Shown in pieces: positions 25,746 through 37,230 of a DNA stretch of 64,000 nucleotides (positions are counted from its first letter, which is position 1; the number at the start of each line of letters is the position of its first letter). A model generated the notes under the pieces. The model was given only the letters and a program-made list of their open reading frames with translations, was not told the origin of the DNA and did no database searches. The stretch is from assembly GCF_963678635.1 (NCBI RefSeq), contig NC_087069.1, positions 33,317,090 to 33,381,089 of the forward strand, written 5' to 3'. Origin of the DNA: Symsagittifera roscoffensis (Eukaryota; Xenacoelomorpha; Acoela; Convolutidae). The translations under genes were made by a program, and so were the position numbers.

Positions 25746-28322
25746 TCGGATTAGTTCTTGTATCTTGGGGTTTGTCTGTGAAGCTCTTTTGAGGTAATTT
25801 GAGTTTAGTCTTGTTAGTTCATCTTGAATCGTCTTCATCCTGGTGATTTTATGTACTTCCTCTGTTGGTGTTAGTATTGGTAGATGGTAGGCTATTTTTA
25901 GTGCTCTGTTCTGCAATCTTTGTAAGTGACTTGTTGATGCGTTTGCCCACGAAGGTGATGCGTATGTGAATCCTGGTAGAATTGTTGATTGGTACAAAAA
26001 CTTTAAGACTTTGGATTTGATGCCTTTGGCTCGTAGTACTAGTAGAAAATTGATTTTCCTTGTCGATTTGTCTTCAATTCTTTGTAGATAGTCTTTCCAA
26101 GTCAGGTTGTTATTTAATGTAATTCCCAGAAATTTAGTGGTTGTTGATGGTTCGATCTCTTCGTTCTGTAGCATTAGTTTGCAGTCATTCTTCTTGTGTC
26201 TTGTAAAAAGTATAAAGTTTGTCTTCTCCGGGTTCACGTCTATCTTCCATTTCTGGCACCATGCTTCAAGTTTGTTTAGGCCACCTTGTAGTCTGTGTGT
26301 TGCATTCTTGCTTGTGTTTGAACTTGTGTAAATTGCTATGTCGTCGGCATATTGTGATATTGTTGTTAGACCTGCATCTGGTTTGCTTACATAGATGTTG
26401 AAAAGAATTGGACTGATTACACTTCCTTGTGGTACTCCTGCACTGGGTGTGAAACTGTCGGCTTTGGCTTGGTGGTATACTACTGTTAACTCTCGGTCTG
26501 TCAGAAAACTCTTGGTCCATTTTACAATCCACTTCGGACAGTTGATTTCTAGTAGTCTGTAGTATAAGCCTTCGTGCCAGACAGAGTCAAAAGCTCGTTG
26601 CACGTCCAGAAATGCTGCTGCAACGGGTTGCTTCCAGTTATTCTCTTTATAGATTGTCTCTGTTAGACAGAGTAAATTGTCGGTGGTGCATCGTTTGCTT
26701 CGGTATGCACTTTGAAAGTGTCCGAAGATGTCGTGATCTTCGCAGTGTACTAGCAGCTGCTCTTTGACAAAGCATTCGCAGATCTTCCCGATACAGCTTG
26801 TAAGTGAGAGTGGTCTATAGTTCTTGGGATCTTTGTGGTCTTTCTCGGGTTTTGGTAACATTGATACTGTCGCTTGTTTCCAGCCTAAAGGAACGTAGCC
26901 ACTTCTCAGCGATTGTACTATGATTTGTCTTAGTACTTCTAGTACGTTGATGGGCAGATTTTTCATCGCTTTGTAGCTAACTTTGTCTTGTCCTGGGGCA
27001 GTGTTTTTTCTGTGATTGATCACGTCTTTGAGTTGCTTTAAGCTAATTTCTGTTTGTGCAAAACCTGTCTGTTCCAGTTGAAAGTCTTGGATTTTCGCCT
27101 GGAACACCTTGTCATGTACTTCCTGTTCATGCGTTAGAGCTGCCTGAGATTTTGTTATATTTGTCGTCATGTTTGCTTTGAGCATCTTAGCGAAGTGGTT
27201 CGCAGCGTCTTGATTTGTCATTTTCAGTTTACTCGTTCGTTTAGGTCTTGTGCCTGTGAGCTTTTTTACTGCTTTCCAGAAATTCTGTTGTGTTGGTCCT
27301 TTGTTCATTGCACTGAGTAGTTTGAGTTGGTTTTCTTCTTCTACTGTCTGTTTTAGCTGTCTGATGTCTTTCTTTGTTTTGTTTAGCTTTGTACACAGGT
27401 CTTTGTAGTCACTGGTGTCTTGTTGGTCATATCGTCTCATCTTTTGTTTTTGTCGTTCAAGTTTGTGTTTGTTTCTGACTAGTTCGACTAGTTGTGGGTT
27501 CGTGAATTGGGGCTTGTGTTCTTTTAGGCTGCCTTGGTAGCACTTGTCAATGTGTTTGGCTATCTGGTCAGCTTCTCGAGCTAGACCTTCGTCAGTTTTG
27601 ATTGAGTCAGGGTTGAACTTGTAGTTCGTTACTGTACCTCTGAATTTTCGCCAGTTTGGTTTTGTGCATGTTCTCTTTGGAACAGTTAGTTCGTACTCTG
27701 CAATTGTCATGTAGTGATCGCTTGGTGTTGTGTCTGACACTTCAAAGTTCGTGCATAAGCAAGCCATTTTTGGTGATGCAAAGTGTAAGTCTAGGACTGA
27801 GTCACTTTGGTGTGTTGGTTCGGAACCGTTCAAGATGAAGTAGTTGTGCATGAGAGCGTCTACAACTCTTCCGTTGCTGTTGGTTGCTCTTGCTTTTGGG
27901 TTGACAGATTTGATCTGTGCGTTGAAGTCTCCAACGATGATGTGCTTTGGATCTTTTCCATTGAAAGTCACGTTCTCTATCTCTGCGTTTGGGCTAAGGT
28001 AAACACTTGTTACAATGATACCCATTGTGTTGATCTTGATCGTCTCGCATACTTTTCTGCATTCTCTGTGGTTTTGGTTTATGTGTTGTGCTTGTTCCAG
28101 TACTTGGTACTGTATGTTGTCTCTGATGTAAATTGCCGAGCCTGTGACACTGTCACAGATTGCCGCTGCAAGGTTAAAGTTTTGTAGTTTTGGTGGATGT
28201 TTGGTTTTTGTTTCGTTGAAGCAGACTATAGTGATGTTGTGTTTCGCTAGAAGATCTTGGATCTCCAGTTTGTGCTTGCTTATACTTCTGCAGTTGAGTT
28301 GCGCTATCTTGAGTCTATTCAT
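25659..28322 (-). CDS. ORF2 endonuclease-reverse transcriptase (copy 2)
   Basis: An open 887-residue ORF2 with endonuclease and RT motifs all present. The start ATG overlaps the ORF1 stop. Since its ORF1 is truncated, this copy is probably not autonomous. Confidence 0.93.
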   Translation of the reverse strand: MNRLKIAQLNCRSISKHKLEIQDLLAKHNITIVCFNETKTKHPPKLQNFNLAAAICDSVTGSAIYIRDNIQYQVLEQAQHINQNHRECRKVCETIKINTMGIIVTSVYLSPNAEIENVTFNGKDPKHIIVGDFNAQIKSVNPKARATNSNGRVVDALMHNYFILNGSEPTHQSDSVLDLHFASPKMACLCTNFEVSDTTPSDHYMTIAEYELTVPKRTCTKPNWRKFRGTVTNYKFNPDSIKTDEGLAREADQIAKHIDKCYQGSLKEHKPQFTNPQLVELVRNKHKLERQKQKMRRYDQQDTSDYKDLCTKLNKTKKDIRQLKQTVEEENQLKLLSAMNKGPTQQNFWKAVKKLTGTRPKRTSKLKMTNQDAANHFAKMLKANMTTNITKSQAALTHEQEVHDKVFQAKIQDFQLEQTGFAQTEISLKQLKDVINHRKNTAPGQDKVSYKAMKNLPINVLEVLRQIIVQSLRSGYVPLGWKQATVSMLPKPEKDHKDPKNYRPLSLTSCIGKICECFVKEQLLVHCEDHDIFGHFQSAYRSKRCTTDNLLCLTETIYKENNWKQPVAAAFLDVQRAFDSVWHEGLYYRLLEINCPKWIVKWTKSFLTDRELTVVYHQAKADSFTPSAGVPQGSVISPILFNIYVSKPDAGLTTISQYADDIAIYTSSNTSKNATHRLQGGLNKLEAWCQKWKIDVNPEKTNFILFTRHKKNDCKLMLQNEEIEPSTTTKFLGITLNNNLTWKDYLQRIEDKSTRKINFLLVLRAKGIKSKVLKFLYQSTILPGFTYASPSWANASTSHLQRLQNRALKIAYHLPILTPTEEVHKITRMKTIQDELTRLNSNYLKRASQTNPKIQELIRDTLQQSTDTYAHRLTPIQAIFQQHLSAR

Positions 28323-29232
28323 TTTGGTTTATTGTTGTTGTTATGATTTCGGGAGTTACTATGTCTGCTGCTGCTTGCTTCTCTGTGTGTTTTTGTATTT
28401 TGTTTTGCTTTTATATTTGATGTTAAAAGTTCAGTGAAGTCTATTTTCTCGAATTGAGTTTTGACTGCATTGCTGACTGTTTCGTTAATTTTCTCACATG
28501 ATTTAGCGACAGCTTTGGTGATTGCATCGGTTATCTTTTCGTCCATGGCTTTTTGCACTGCTTTTTCGACTTGATCGGCTATTGTAGTTTCAACAGTTTC
28601 TTTAATGTACTGCTGTATGTCCTCTTTGCTCATGGTTGGTTGTGGTTTGACTGCTTGAGCGTAGTTGTTTTGCACAGTTCGTTGCAGATGTTTGACTGCT
28701 TGAGCGTAGTTTTGCACTTTTGGTTGTGCTTTTTGGGCTTCGACTTGAGCTGTCTTGTAAACCGGGCATCCTTTGTACTGCGCCGGGTGTTCGCCTCTGC
28801 AGTTGATGCATTGAACTTGCTGCTTTGGAGTTTTGCAGTCTCTGACTGCATGGTTGTCGCCACATCTGAGGCATCGTTGCTGGTTCGGACAGTTTATGGC
28901 CATATGGCCGAAATTTTGGCATTTGTAACACTGTGTTACTCGTGGTTCTGTTTTGGATGCTTCGCATCGTTTTCGTTCGTTGCAGATGTAGACCCCAATG
29001 TCGATTGCCTTTCTGCAGGCTAGGTCATCATCTGTGAAAACTCTGATGAGTTGTGTTGGCTTGTCTAGGCTTCTGCTTTGGATTCGGAAGAGCTTTGCTA
29101 CCTTGATGTTGTTGATCTCCTCAAGTTCAGATTGGATGTCAGCTTCGCTGAGTTGTTCACTGACTCTTGAGATAACAAAGCTGGAAGTTTGTTTCTTGTT
29201 GGGTTGATTTGTCTTGTGTTGTCTGCCTCCGA
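28319..29232 (-). pseudogene. ORF1 5'-truncated (copy 2)
   Basis: Holds the region from about residue 204 to the C-terminus, including the three CCHC knuckles. The N-terminal 200 residues and the start are missing, so the frame runs directly into the H2B leader flank at 29233. Confidence 0.9.
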
Positions 29233-29524
29233 GTTGTAGAAGCAGCAAAAAGCGAAGCTAACTTTAAAAACTGTGTTCAAATCGAGCTCGAAGAATGCTC
29301 AATTCTGATTGGCTCTCAGCTCCAAGCTTATTTTGGCTTCAATTTTTAATTTCTACGTCACTTTGAGGCTATTTAGGATTGCTAGGATGTCTCAGCTTAC
29401 TGTTTGTATTCCAGTTAAGCTTGCTGGGCTTGATAGAAGATAGAACTAGTAGATTGGTGGCCTTTAAAAAGGCCGGTTTGGTGTTGAAGCTTGAAAGCTA
29501 GCAACTGGTTGAGGTAGAAGCTCT

Positions 29525-29926
29525 TTACTTCTTGTCAGACTTGGGCTGAGACGAAGACTGCTTCTTGGGTAGGAGCACAGCCTGGATGTTTGGCAGCACA
29601 CCGCCCTGAGCAATGGTCACTCCGTGGAGCAGCTTGTTCAACTCTTCGTCGTTCCTGATGGCCAACTGCAAGTGTCTGGGGATGATCCTGGACTTCTTGT
29701 TGTCTTTGGCAGCGTTGCCAGCCAGCTCAAGGATCTCAGCAGTCAAGTACTCGAGCACAGCAGCAAGGTAGACTGGGGCTCCAGCACCAACTCGCTCAGC
29801 GTAGTTGCCCTTGCGGATGAATCGGTGGATTCTTCCAACAGGGAACTGCAGTCCAGCTCGGCTTGATCGGGTCTTGGCCTTGGCTCCAACTTTGCCGCTC
29901 TTCGATTTTCCTCCTTTGCCTGACAT
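29525..29926 (-). CDS. H2A: Histone H2A (unit 5)
   Basis: Intact. Its unit lies between two retrotransposon copies. Stem-loop at 29459-29474. Confidence 0.98.
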   Translation of the reverse strand: MSGKGGKSKSGKVGAKAKTRSSRAGLQFPVGRIHRFIRKGNYAERVGAGAPVYLAAVLEYLTAEILELAGNAAKDNKKSRIIPRHLQLAIRNDEELNKLLHGVTIAQGGVLPNIQAVLLPKKQSSSQPKSDKK

Positions 29927-30239
29927 CGTGTTGTAGTTGTAGCTGTTGTGGTAGAAGTTGTAGATTGACGATTGACTTTACCCGCAATTTGGCTCCCTGT
30001 CTTAGGGTAGTAAGTTCAAATCGGCCACCAAGATGGGAGAGCCAATCAGAATCGAGCTAGCATTTTAAGTTATTTTAGATATGCTGAAAGCTCTACACTA
30101 ACTAGCTGAGCTTGTTAAGAGCTCTAGCAGAGCTCGTTAGAGCTCTAGTAGAGCTTGACTTAAGAACTGAGATAGTTGGTGGCCTTTAAAAAGGCCGGTT
30201 TGGTGCTGCAGCTAGGAGAGCAGCTGGCTAAGAAGCTTC

Positions 30240-30617
<378 letters not shown>

Positions 30618-31272
30618 CTATCAATTTCCGACCGACTTCTCTGCTCTCTGATTGGCCCTCATACCAACAGCCAATGAGAGAGCAGATAATAAAAAGTAAA
30701 AAAAGTTAGGCACGTAAAGGAGCAATTGAAAAAAATTTTTTCAGCTCCCACAAGAACTTCTACCTCAAACTGGTCAGTCCACAGAGCTTATCAGAGCTAT
30801 GTGATTTAAATCAAGCTCGTAGGAGCTCGCTTGAGGTCTGTGAGATAGCTTGCCGAGCTCTGAGAGCTCGAACTTGAAAATAGTTAGGCTACGTACGGGA
30901 GCAATTGAAAAATTTTGAGCTCACACAAGGTGTACTAGCTTAAACTGGTCAGTCCACAGAGCTTATTCGAGCTCTGTGATTTAAATCAAGCTCATACAAG
31001 CTTGCCTGAGCTCTATGAGGTAGCTTGCCAAGCTCTGAGAGCTCGAAGCTCAAAAAAGTTAGGCTACGTACGGGAGCAATTGAACAGCTAGCTCGAGCTC
31101 ATTTTCCAGCTGCGTCACCCCAATGAGGGGGAAGCAGAGCTCAACCTATACCAGCTTGAGCTTGCTCTGGTCGAAGTTAGCTTGAGCTAAGCTCACTGTG
31201 AAGAAATATAGAACTGATAGTTGGGTGGCCTTTAAAAAGGCCGGTTTGGTTGGTGTGGAGTACACCTAGAGC

Positions 31273-31689
<417 letters not shown>

Positions 31690-32468
31690 TCAGTTGAGTG
31701 TAGCTGAGTTGTAGATGTAGAAGTAGATTTTGGGTGTTGAATTTTGGACAAATCCGTGAGGTAACCAAGATATTCAGATCTCCAGAAGCCTTGAGAGCGC
31801 TCGACGTATAAAAAAATAGTTAGGCACGTAAAAGAGCAATAGAAGGAGAGCTCTGGTGAGTCGTTACTTATATATATTAAGGAGCATTTTCAACTATATA
31901 TAGTAAAGTATGTGAAGTGCAGACTATTTATACTTGGATTGGAGGTTACCCGCCAAAAGCGGCATAGGTGATTGGCCCGTGTCTGAGTGATAGCGGAAGC
32001 TCAAATTAAGCTCGAATCTGATTGGCTGAGAAGTGAAAACTTGAAAATTTGGTGTTTCTGCCTCTAGAATTGACCCAAAGCTAACTTCAGCCAGCTAAAA
32101 GCTCACTTCAGCTTAAGCTAGCTGAATTGGACTTGTTAGCTAGCTTTGTAAGCCTAAACTTAGCTATTTCGAGCTGTAAGTTGGAGAGCAAAATGAAGCT
32201 CAAATCTGATTGGCTGAGACGTGAAAGCTTAAAATTTAGTAGTTTTTTAGCTCTAAAGTTGGTCTGGAGCTGATTTAAGCAAGTTACAAGCTCAGTTGAG
32301 CTTAGTAGCTCAAATTAGACGCTCAAAGCTAGCTGTTGAGAGCTCGAAATTGCATACAAGCTAATTTGAGCTTGCTAGCTAGAGTACAAAGAGAACTATG
32401 CTTTTTGGTGGCCTTTAAAAAGGCCGGTTTGGGGTTGCTCAGAGCAACTAGTTGTAGAAGCTGATCGT

Positions 32469-32837
32469 CTACTTGGAGCTGGTGTACTTGGTGACGGCCT
32501 TGGTTCCCTCACTGACAGCATGCTTGGCCAGCTCTCCGGGCAACAGCAGTCTGACTGCGGTTTGGATCTCCCGGCTAGAGATGGTTGATCGCTTGTTGTA
32601 GTGGGCCAGTTTTGAAGCTTCACCGGCGATTCTCTCGAAGATGTCGTTCACGAAGCTGTTCATGATCGACATAGCCTTGGATGAGATGCCGGTGTCAGGG
32701 TGGACCTGCTTCAGCACCTTGTAGATGTAGAGAGAGTAGGTCTCTCGCCTCTTCTTCTTCTTTTTCTTGTCTCCAGTGGGCTTCTTCTGGGCTTTGCCTG
32801 CCTTCTTGACTGCCTTTCCGCTGACTTTGGGTGCCAT
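32469..32837 (-). CDS. H2B: Histone H2B (unit 5), promoter displaced by copy 3
   Basis: The ORF is intact; the leader is interrupted 40 bp before the ATG by a 4.7-kb element. Stem-loop at 32410-32425. Confidence 0.97.
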   Translation of the reverse strand: MAPKVSGKAVKKAGKAQKKPTGDKKKKKKRRETYSLYIYKVLKQVHPDTGISSKAMSIMNSFVNDIFERIAGEASKLAHYNKRSTISSREIQTAVRLLLPGELAKHAVSEGTKAVTKYTSSK

Positions 32838-33049
32838 TGTAGAGTTGTAGTTGTGGTGTTGTCGAGTTGTAGAAGCAATGTAAGTATGTGTTGGTCTGTG
32901 ACCAGTTAAGCTTCTGAAGCAGACCTGCTGCTCTTTAAGCTGTTAACTTCCGGGTGTTGTTCATCTTGCGGAAAGTTGTTGTTGGAAAATTGCTTGTATT
33001 GGTGTGAGTCTGTGTCTGTTGATTGTTGTAGAGTGTCGTTTGATGTTGT

Positions 33050-35713
33050 TCATCTTGCGGAAAGGTGTTGTTGGAAAATTGCTTGTATTGGTGTGAGTCT
33101 GTGTGCGTATGTGTCTGTTGATTGTTGTAGAGTGTCTCGGATTAGTTCTTGTATCTTGGGGTTTGTCTGTGAAGCTCTTTTGAGGTAATTTGAGTTTAGT
33201 CTTGTTAGTTCATCTTGAATCGTCTTCATCCTGGTGATTTTATGTACTTCCTCTGTTGGTGTTAGTATTGGTAGATGGTAGGCTATTTTTAGTGCTCTGT
33301 TCTGCAATCTTTGTAAGTGACTTGTTGATGCGTTTGCCCACGAAGGTGATGCGTATGTGAATCCTGGTAGAATTGTTGATTGGTACAAAAACTTTAAGAC
33401 TTTGGATTTGATGCCTTTGGCTCGTAGTACTAGTAGAAAATTGATTTTCCTTGTCGATTTGTCTTCAATTCTTTGTAGATAGTCTTTCCATGTCAGGTTG
33501 TTATTTAGGGTAACTCCAAGAAATTTAGTGGTTGTTGATGGTTCGATCTCTTCGTTCTGTAGCATTAATTTGCAGTCATTCTTCTTGCGTCTTGTAAAAA
33601 GTACAAAGTTTGTCTTCTCCGGGTTCACGTCTATCTTCCATTTCTGGCACCATGCTTCAAGTTTGTTTAGGCCACCTTGTAGTCTGTGTGTTGCATTCTT
33701 GCTTGTGTTTGAACTTGTGTAAATTGCTATGTCGTCGGCATATTGTGATATTGTTGTTAGACCTGCTTCTGGTTTGCTTACATAGATGTTGAAAAGGATT
33801 GGACTGATTACACTTCCTTGTGGTACTCCTGCACTGGGTGTGAAACTTTCGGCTTTGGCTTGGTGGTATACTACTGTTAACTGTCGGTCTGTCAGAAAAC
33901 TCTTGGTCCATTTTACAATCCACTTCGGACAGTTGATCTCTAGTAGTCTGTAGTATAAGCCTTCGTGCCAGACAGAGTCAAAGGCTCGTTGCACGTCTAG
34001 AAATGCTGCTGCAACGGGTTGCTTCCAGTTATTCTCTTTATAGATTGTCTCTGTTAGACAGAGTAAATTGTCGGTGGTGCATCGTTTGCTTCGGTATGCA
34101 CTTTGAAAGTGTCCGAAGATGTCGTGATCTTCGCAGTGTACTAGTAGCTGCTCTTTGACAAAACATTCGCAGATCTTCCCGATACAGCTTGTAAGTGAGA
34201 GTGGTCTATAGTTTTTGGGATCTTTGTGGTCTTTCTCGGGTTTTGGTAACATTGATACTGTCGCTTGTTTCCAGCCTAAAGGAACGTAGCCACTTCTCAG
34301 CGATTGTACTATGATTTGTCTTAGTACTTCTAGTACGTTGATGGGCAGGTTTTTCATCGCTTTGTAGCTAACTTTGTCTTGTCCTGGGGCAGTGTTTTTT
34401 CTGTGATTGATCACGTCTTTGAGTTGCTTTAAGCTAATTTCTGTTTGTGCAAAACCTGTCTGTTCCAGTTGAAAGTCTTGGATTTTCGCCTGTGACACCT
34501 TGTCATGTACTTCCTGTTCATGCGTTAGAGCTGCCTGAGAGTTTGTTATATTTGTCGTCATGTTTGCTTTGAGCATCTTAGCGAAGTGGTTCGCAGCGTC
34601 TTGATTTGTCATTTTCAGTTTACTCGTTCGTTTAGGTCTTGTGCCTGTGAGCTTTTTTACTGCTTTCCAGAAATTCTGTTGTGTTGGTCCTTTGTTCATT
34701 TCACTGAGTAGTTTGAGTTGGTTTTCTTCTTCTACTGTCTGTTTTAGCTGTCTGATGTCTTTCTTTGTTTTGTTTAGCTTTGTACACAGGTCTTTGTAGT
34801 CATTGGTGTCGTGTTGGTCATATCGTCTCATCTTTTGTTTTTGTCGTTCAAGTTTGTGTTTGTTTCTGACTAGTTCGACTAGTTGTGGGTTCGTGAATTG
34901 GGGCTTGTGTTCTTTGAGGCTGCCTTGGTAGCATTTGTCAATGTGTTTGGCTATCTGGTCAGCTTCTCGAGCTAGACCTTCGTCAGTTTTGATTGAGTCA
35001 GGGTTGAACTTGTAGTTCGTTACAGTAATTCTGAATTTTCGCCAGTTTGGTTTTGTGCATGTTCTCTTTGGAACAGTTAGTTCGTACTCTGCAATTGTCA
35101 TGTAGTGATCGCTTGGTGTTGTGTCCGACACTTCAAAGTTCGTGCATAAGCAAGCCATTTTTGGTGATGCAAAGTGTAAGTCTAGGACTGAGTCACTTTG
35201 GTGTGTTGGTTCGGAACCGTTCAAGATGAAGTAGTTGTGCATGAGAGCGTCTACAACTCTTCCGTTGCTGTTGGTTGCTCTTGCTTTTGGGTTGACAGAT
35301 TTGATCTGTGCGTTGAAGTCTCCAACGATGATGTGCTTTGGATCTTTTCCATTGAAAGTCACGTTCTCTATCTCTGCGTTTGGGCTAAGGTAAACACTTG
35401 TTACAGTGATACCCATTGTGTTGATCTTGATCGTCTCGCATACTTTTCTGCGTTCTCTGTGGTTTTGGTTTATGTGCTGTGCTTGTTCCAGTACTTGGTA
35501 CTGTATGTTGTCTCTGATGTAAATTGCCGAGCCTGTGACACTGTCACAGATTGCCGCTGCAAGGTTAAAGTTTTGTAGTTTTGGTGGATGTTTGGTTTTT
35601 GTTTCGTTGAAGCAGACTATAGTGATGTTGTGTTTCGCTAGAAGATCTTGGATCTCCAGTTTGTGCTTGTTTATACTTCTGCAGTTGAGTTGTGCTATCT
35701 TGAGTCTATTCAT
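33050..35713 (-). CDS. ORF2 endonuclease-reverse transcriptase (copy 3)
   Basis: An 887-residue polyprotein. Residues 1 to about 215 form an APE-like endonuclease: N10, E37 in the NET motif, Y108, the GDFNA motif at 131-135 and SDH at 201-203. Reverse transcriptase spans about 480-740, with D573 in FLDVQRAFD, GVPQGSVISPILFNIYV at 629-645 and the catalytic YADD at 658-661. No RNase H or C-terminal CCHC is evident in the last 150 residues. In this class the endonuclease nicks the target and the RT copies element RNA from the nick. Domain order and the ORF1 type suggest the Jockey group, not confirmed by phylogeny. The ATG overlaps the ORF1 stop (ATGA), suggesting termination-reinitiation. It has one odd residue, I229, where copies 1, 2 and 4 have G. 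Confidence 0.95.
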   Translation of the reverse strand: MNRLKIAQLNCRSINKHKLEIQDLLAKHNITIVCFNETKTKHPPKLQNFNLAAAICDSVTGSAIYIRDNIQYQVLEQAQHINQNHRERRKVCETIKINTMGITVTSVYLSPNAEIENVTFNGKDPKHIIVGDFNAQIKSVNPKARATNSNGRVVDALMHNYFILNGSEPTHQSDSVLDLHFASPKMACLCTNFEVSDTTPSDHYMTIAEYELTVPKRTCTKPNWRKFRITVTNYKFNPDSIKTDEGLAREADQIAKHIDKCYQGSLKEHKPQFTNPQLVELVRNKHKLERQKQKMRRYDQHDTNDYKDLCTKLNKTKKDIRQLKQTVEEENQLKLLSEMNKGPTQQNFWKAVKKLTGTRPKRTSKLKMTNQDAANHFAKMLKANMTTNITNSQAALTHEQEVHDKVSQAKIQDFQLEQTGFAQTEISLKQLKDVINHRKNTAPGQDKVSYKAMKNLPINVLEVLRQIIVQSLRSGYVPLGWKQATVSMLPKPEKDHKDPKNYRPLSLTSCIGKICECFVKEQLLVHCEDHDIFGHFQSAYRSKRCTTDNLLCLTETIYKENNWKQPVAAAFLDVQRAFDSVWHEGLYYRLLEINCPKWIVKWTKSFLTDRQLTVVYHQAKAESFTPSAGVPQGSVISPILFNIYVSKPEAGLTTISQYADDIAIYTSSNTSKNATHRLQGGLNKLEAWCQKWKIDVNPEKTNFVLFTRRKKNDCKLMLQNEEIEPSTTTKFLGVTLNNNLTWKDYLQRIEDKSTRKINFLLVLRAKGIKSKVLKFLYQSTILPGFTYASPSWANASTSHLQRLQNRALKIAYHLPILTPTEEVHKITRMKTIQDELTRLNSNYLKRASQTNPKIQELIRDTLQQSTDTYAHRLTPIQAIFQQHLSAR

Positions 35714-37230
35714 TTTGGTTTGTTGTTGTTGTTTTGATTTCGGGAGCTACTATGTCTGCTGCTGCTTGCTTCTCTGTGTGTTTTTGTATTTTGTTTTGCT
35801 TTTATGTTTGATGTTAACAGCTCAGTGAAATCTATTTTCTCGAATTGAGTTCTAACTGCATTGCTGACTGTTTCGTTAATTTTCTCACATGATTTAGCGA
35901 CAGCTTTGGTGATTGCATCGGTTATCTTTTCGTCCATGGCTTTTTGCACTGCTTTTTCGACTTGATCGGCTATTGTAGTTTCAACAGTTTCTTTAATGTA
36001 CTGCTGTATGTCCTCTTTGCTCATGGTTGGTTGTGGTTTGACTGCTTGAGCGTAGTTGTTTTGCACAGTTCGTTGCAGATGTTTGACTGCTTGAGCGTAG
36101 TTTTGCACTTTTGGTTGTGCTTTTTGGGCTTCGACTTGAGCTGTCTTGTAAACCGGGCATCCTTTGTACTGCGCCGGGTGTTCGCCTCTGCAGTTGATGC
36201 ATTGAACTTGCTGCTTTGGAGTTCTGCAGTCTCTGACTGCATGGTTGTCGCCACATCTGAGGCATCGTTGCTGGTTCGGACAGTTTATGGCCATATGGCC
36301 GAAATTTTGGCATTTGTAACACTGTGTTACTCGTGGTTCTGTTTTGGATGCTTCGCATCGTTTTCGTTCGTTGCAGATGTAGACCCCAATGTCGATTGCC
36401 TTTCTGCAGGCTAGGTCATCATCTGTGAAAACTCTGATGAGTTGTGTTGGCTTGTCTAGGCTTCTGCTTTGGATTCGGAAGAGCTTTGCTACCTTGATGT
36501 TGTTGATCTCCTCAAGTTCAGATTGGATGTCAGCTTCGCTGAGTTGTTCACTGACTCTTGAGATAACAAAGCTGGAAGTTTGTTTCTTGTTGGGTTGATT
36601 TGTCTTGTGTTGTCTGCCTCCGATTTTTACTTCCGTGTCGGGAAACAGGTTTTCGAGGTTGGTTTGGGTGATAATTTGGGCTATTTGAGGCGATTCAGGC
36701 TTGATTGAATAGCCTAGGCCAGTCTTGAGGTCCCTGGTTTGACCAGGATATTGTACTTTAGTCAGGTTACGTATTGATTTGGTGAAAGTCATTCGGCTTG
36801 GAATTTTGTCTTTTGCAAAGCTTATGTAGATAATGTTCGTGAAGTGTTGCTTTGAGCTTGTGAAGGGTCTTTTGTTGCTTTGAGCTTGTGATTCTTCCGC
36901 TTTGCGCTTTCGATTAGTTGCTTGACTTTGCTCCATTGTCGGTTGCCTTTTAGGCGAAGCGTCATCAAGATTGTCTTGCCAGTTTTCTGAATGCATTGTC
37001 GGTTGCCCTTTGGGCACATTCTTGAACTGTTGTTGTTTTACTGTGTTGTAAGCAGCATGTTGATCTTGGTTTGGTCCCATTGTCAGTTGCCTTTGAGGCG
37101 AGGCCTTTCCTTGATCATTGCTTGTTGGTGTCAGGCTTCCTTCGATTATTAACTCGGAATTAGATTCGTCGTCGCTTTGGTCGTAGTTTGCGATTGCTGA
37201 TGCCATTTGGGAGTTAAGGGATGATGGCAT
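35710..37230 (-). CDS. ORF1, CCHC nucleic-acid-binding protein (copy 3)
   Basis: 506 residues from the ATG at 37228-37230. The N-terminal 130 residues are polar and low in complexity, with three spaced short motifs of the type (R/K)xQ(L/P)TM at about 47-51, 74-79 and 94-99. A more structured region follows (130-300). Three zinc knuckles come next: C304-C307-H312-C317, C323-C326-H330-C335 and C344-C347-H351-C358. The C-terminal part is Lys/Glu-rich and helical, ending in an Asn-rich tail. The third knuckle (HPAQYKGC) is the pattern seen in Jockey-type ORF1 proteins. It binds element RNA and probably acts as chaperone for integration. Confidence 0.92.
   Translation of the reverse strand: MPSSLNSQMASAIANYDQSDDESNSELIIEGSLTPTSNDQGKASPQRQLTMGPNQDQHAAYNTVKQQQFKNVPKGQPTMHSENWQDNLDDASPKRQPTMEQSQATNRKRKAEESQAQSNKRPFTSSKQHFTNIIYISFAKDKIPSRMTFTKSIRNLTKVQYPGQTRDLKTGLGYSIKPESPQIAQIITQTNLENLFPDTEVKIGGRQHKTNQPNKKQTSSFVISRVSEQLSEADIQSELEEINNIKVAKLFRIQSRSLDKPTQLIRVFTDDDLACRKAIDIGVYICNERKRCEASKTEPRVTQCYKCQNFGHMAINCPNQQRCLRCGDNHAVRDCRTPKQQVQCINCRGEHPAQYKGCPVYKTAQVEAQKAQPKVQNYAQAVKHLQRTVQNNYAQAVKPQPTMSKEDIQQYIKETVETTIADQVEKAVQKAMDEKITDAITKAVAKSCEKINETVSNAVRTQFEKIDFTELLTSNIKAKQNTKTHREASSSRHSSSRNQNNNNKPK

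Larger units (their letters stand above)
25488..29232 (-). mobile_element. Non-LTR retrotransposon, copy 2 (5'-truncated in ORF1)
   Basis: Complete at the 3' end and truncated within ORF1 near codon 204 at 29232. ORF2 is open. It is the most divergent copy in ORF2 (for example ILFTRHKK and VSKPDAG against VLFTRRKK and VSKPEAG in copies 3, 4 and 6). It has its own target duplication. Confidence 0.95.

Noticed and set aside
28319-29248. ORF1 of copy 2 starting within histone flank
   Set aside because: The apparent start is a non-ATG codon in the H2B leader; ORF1 is simply truncated.
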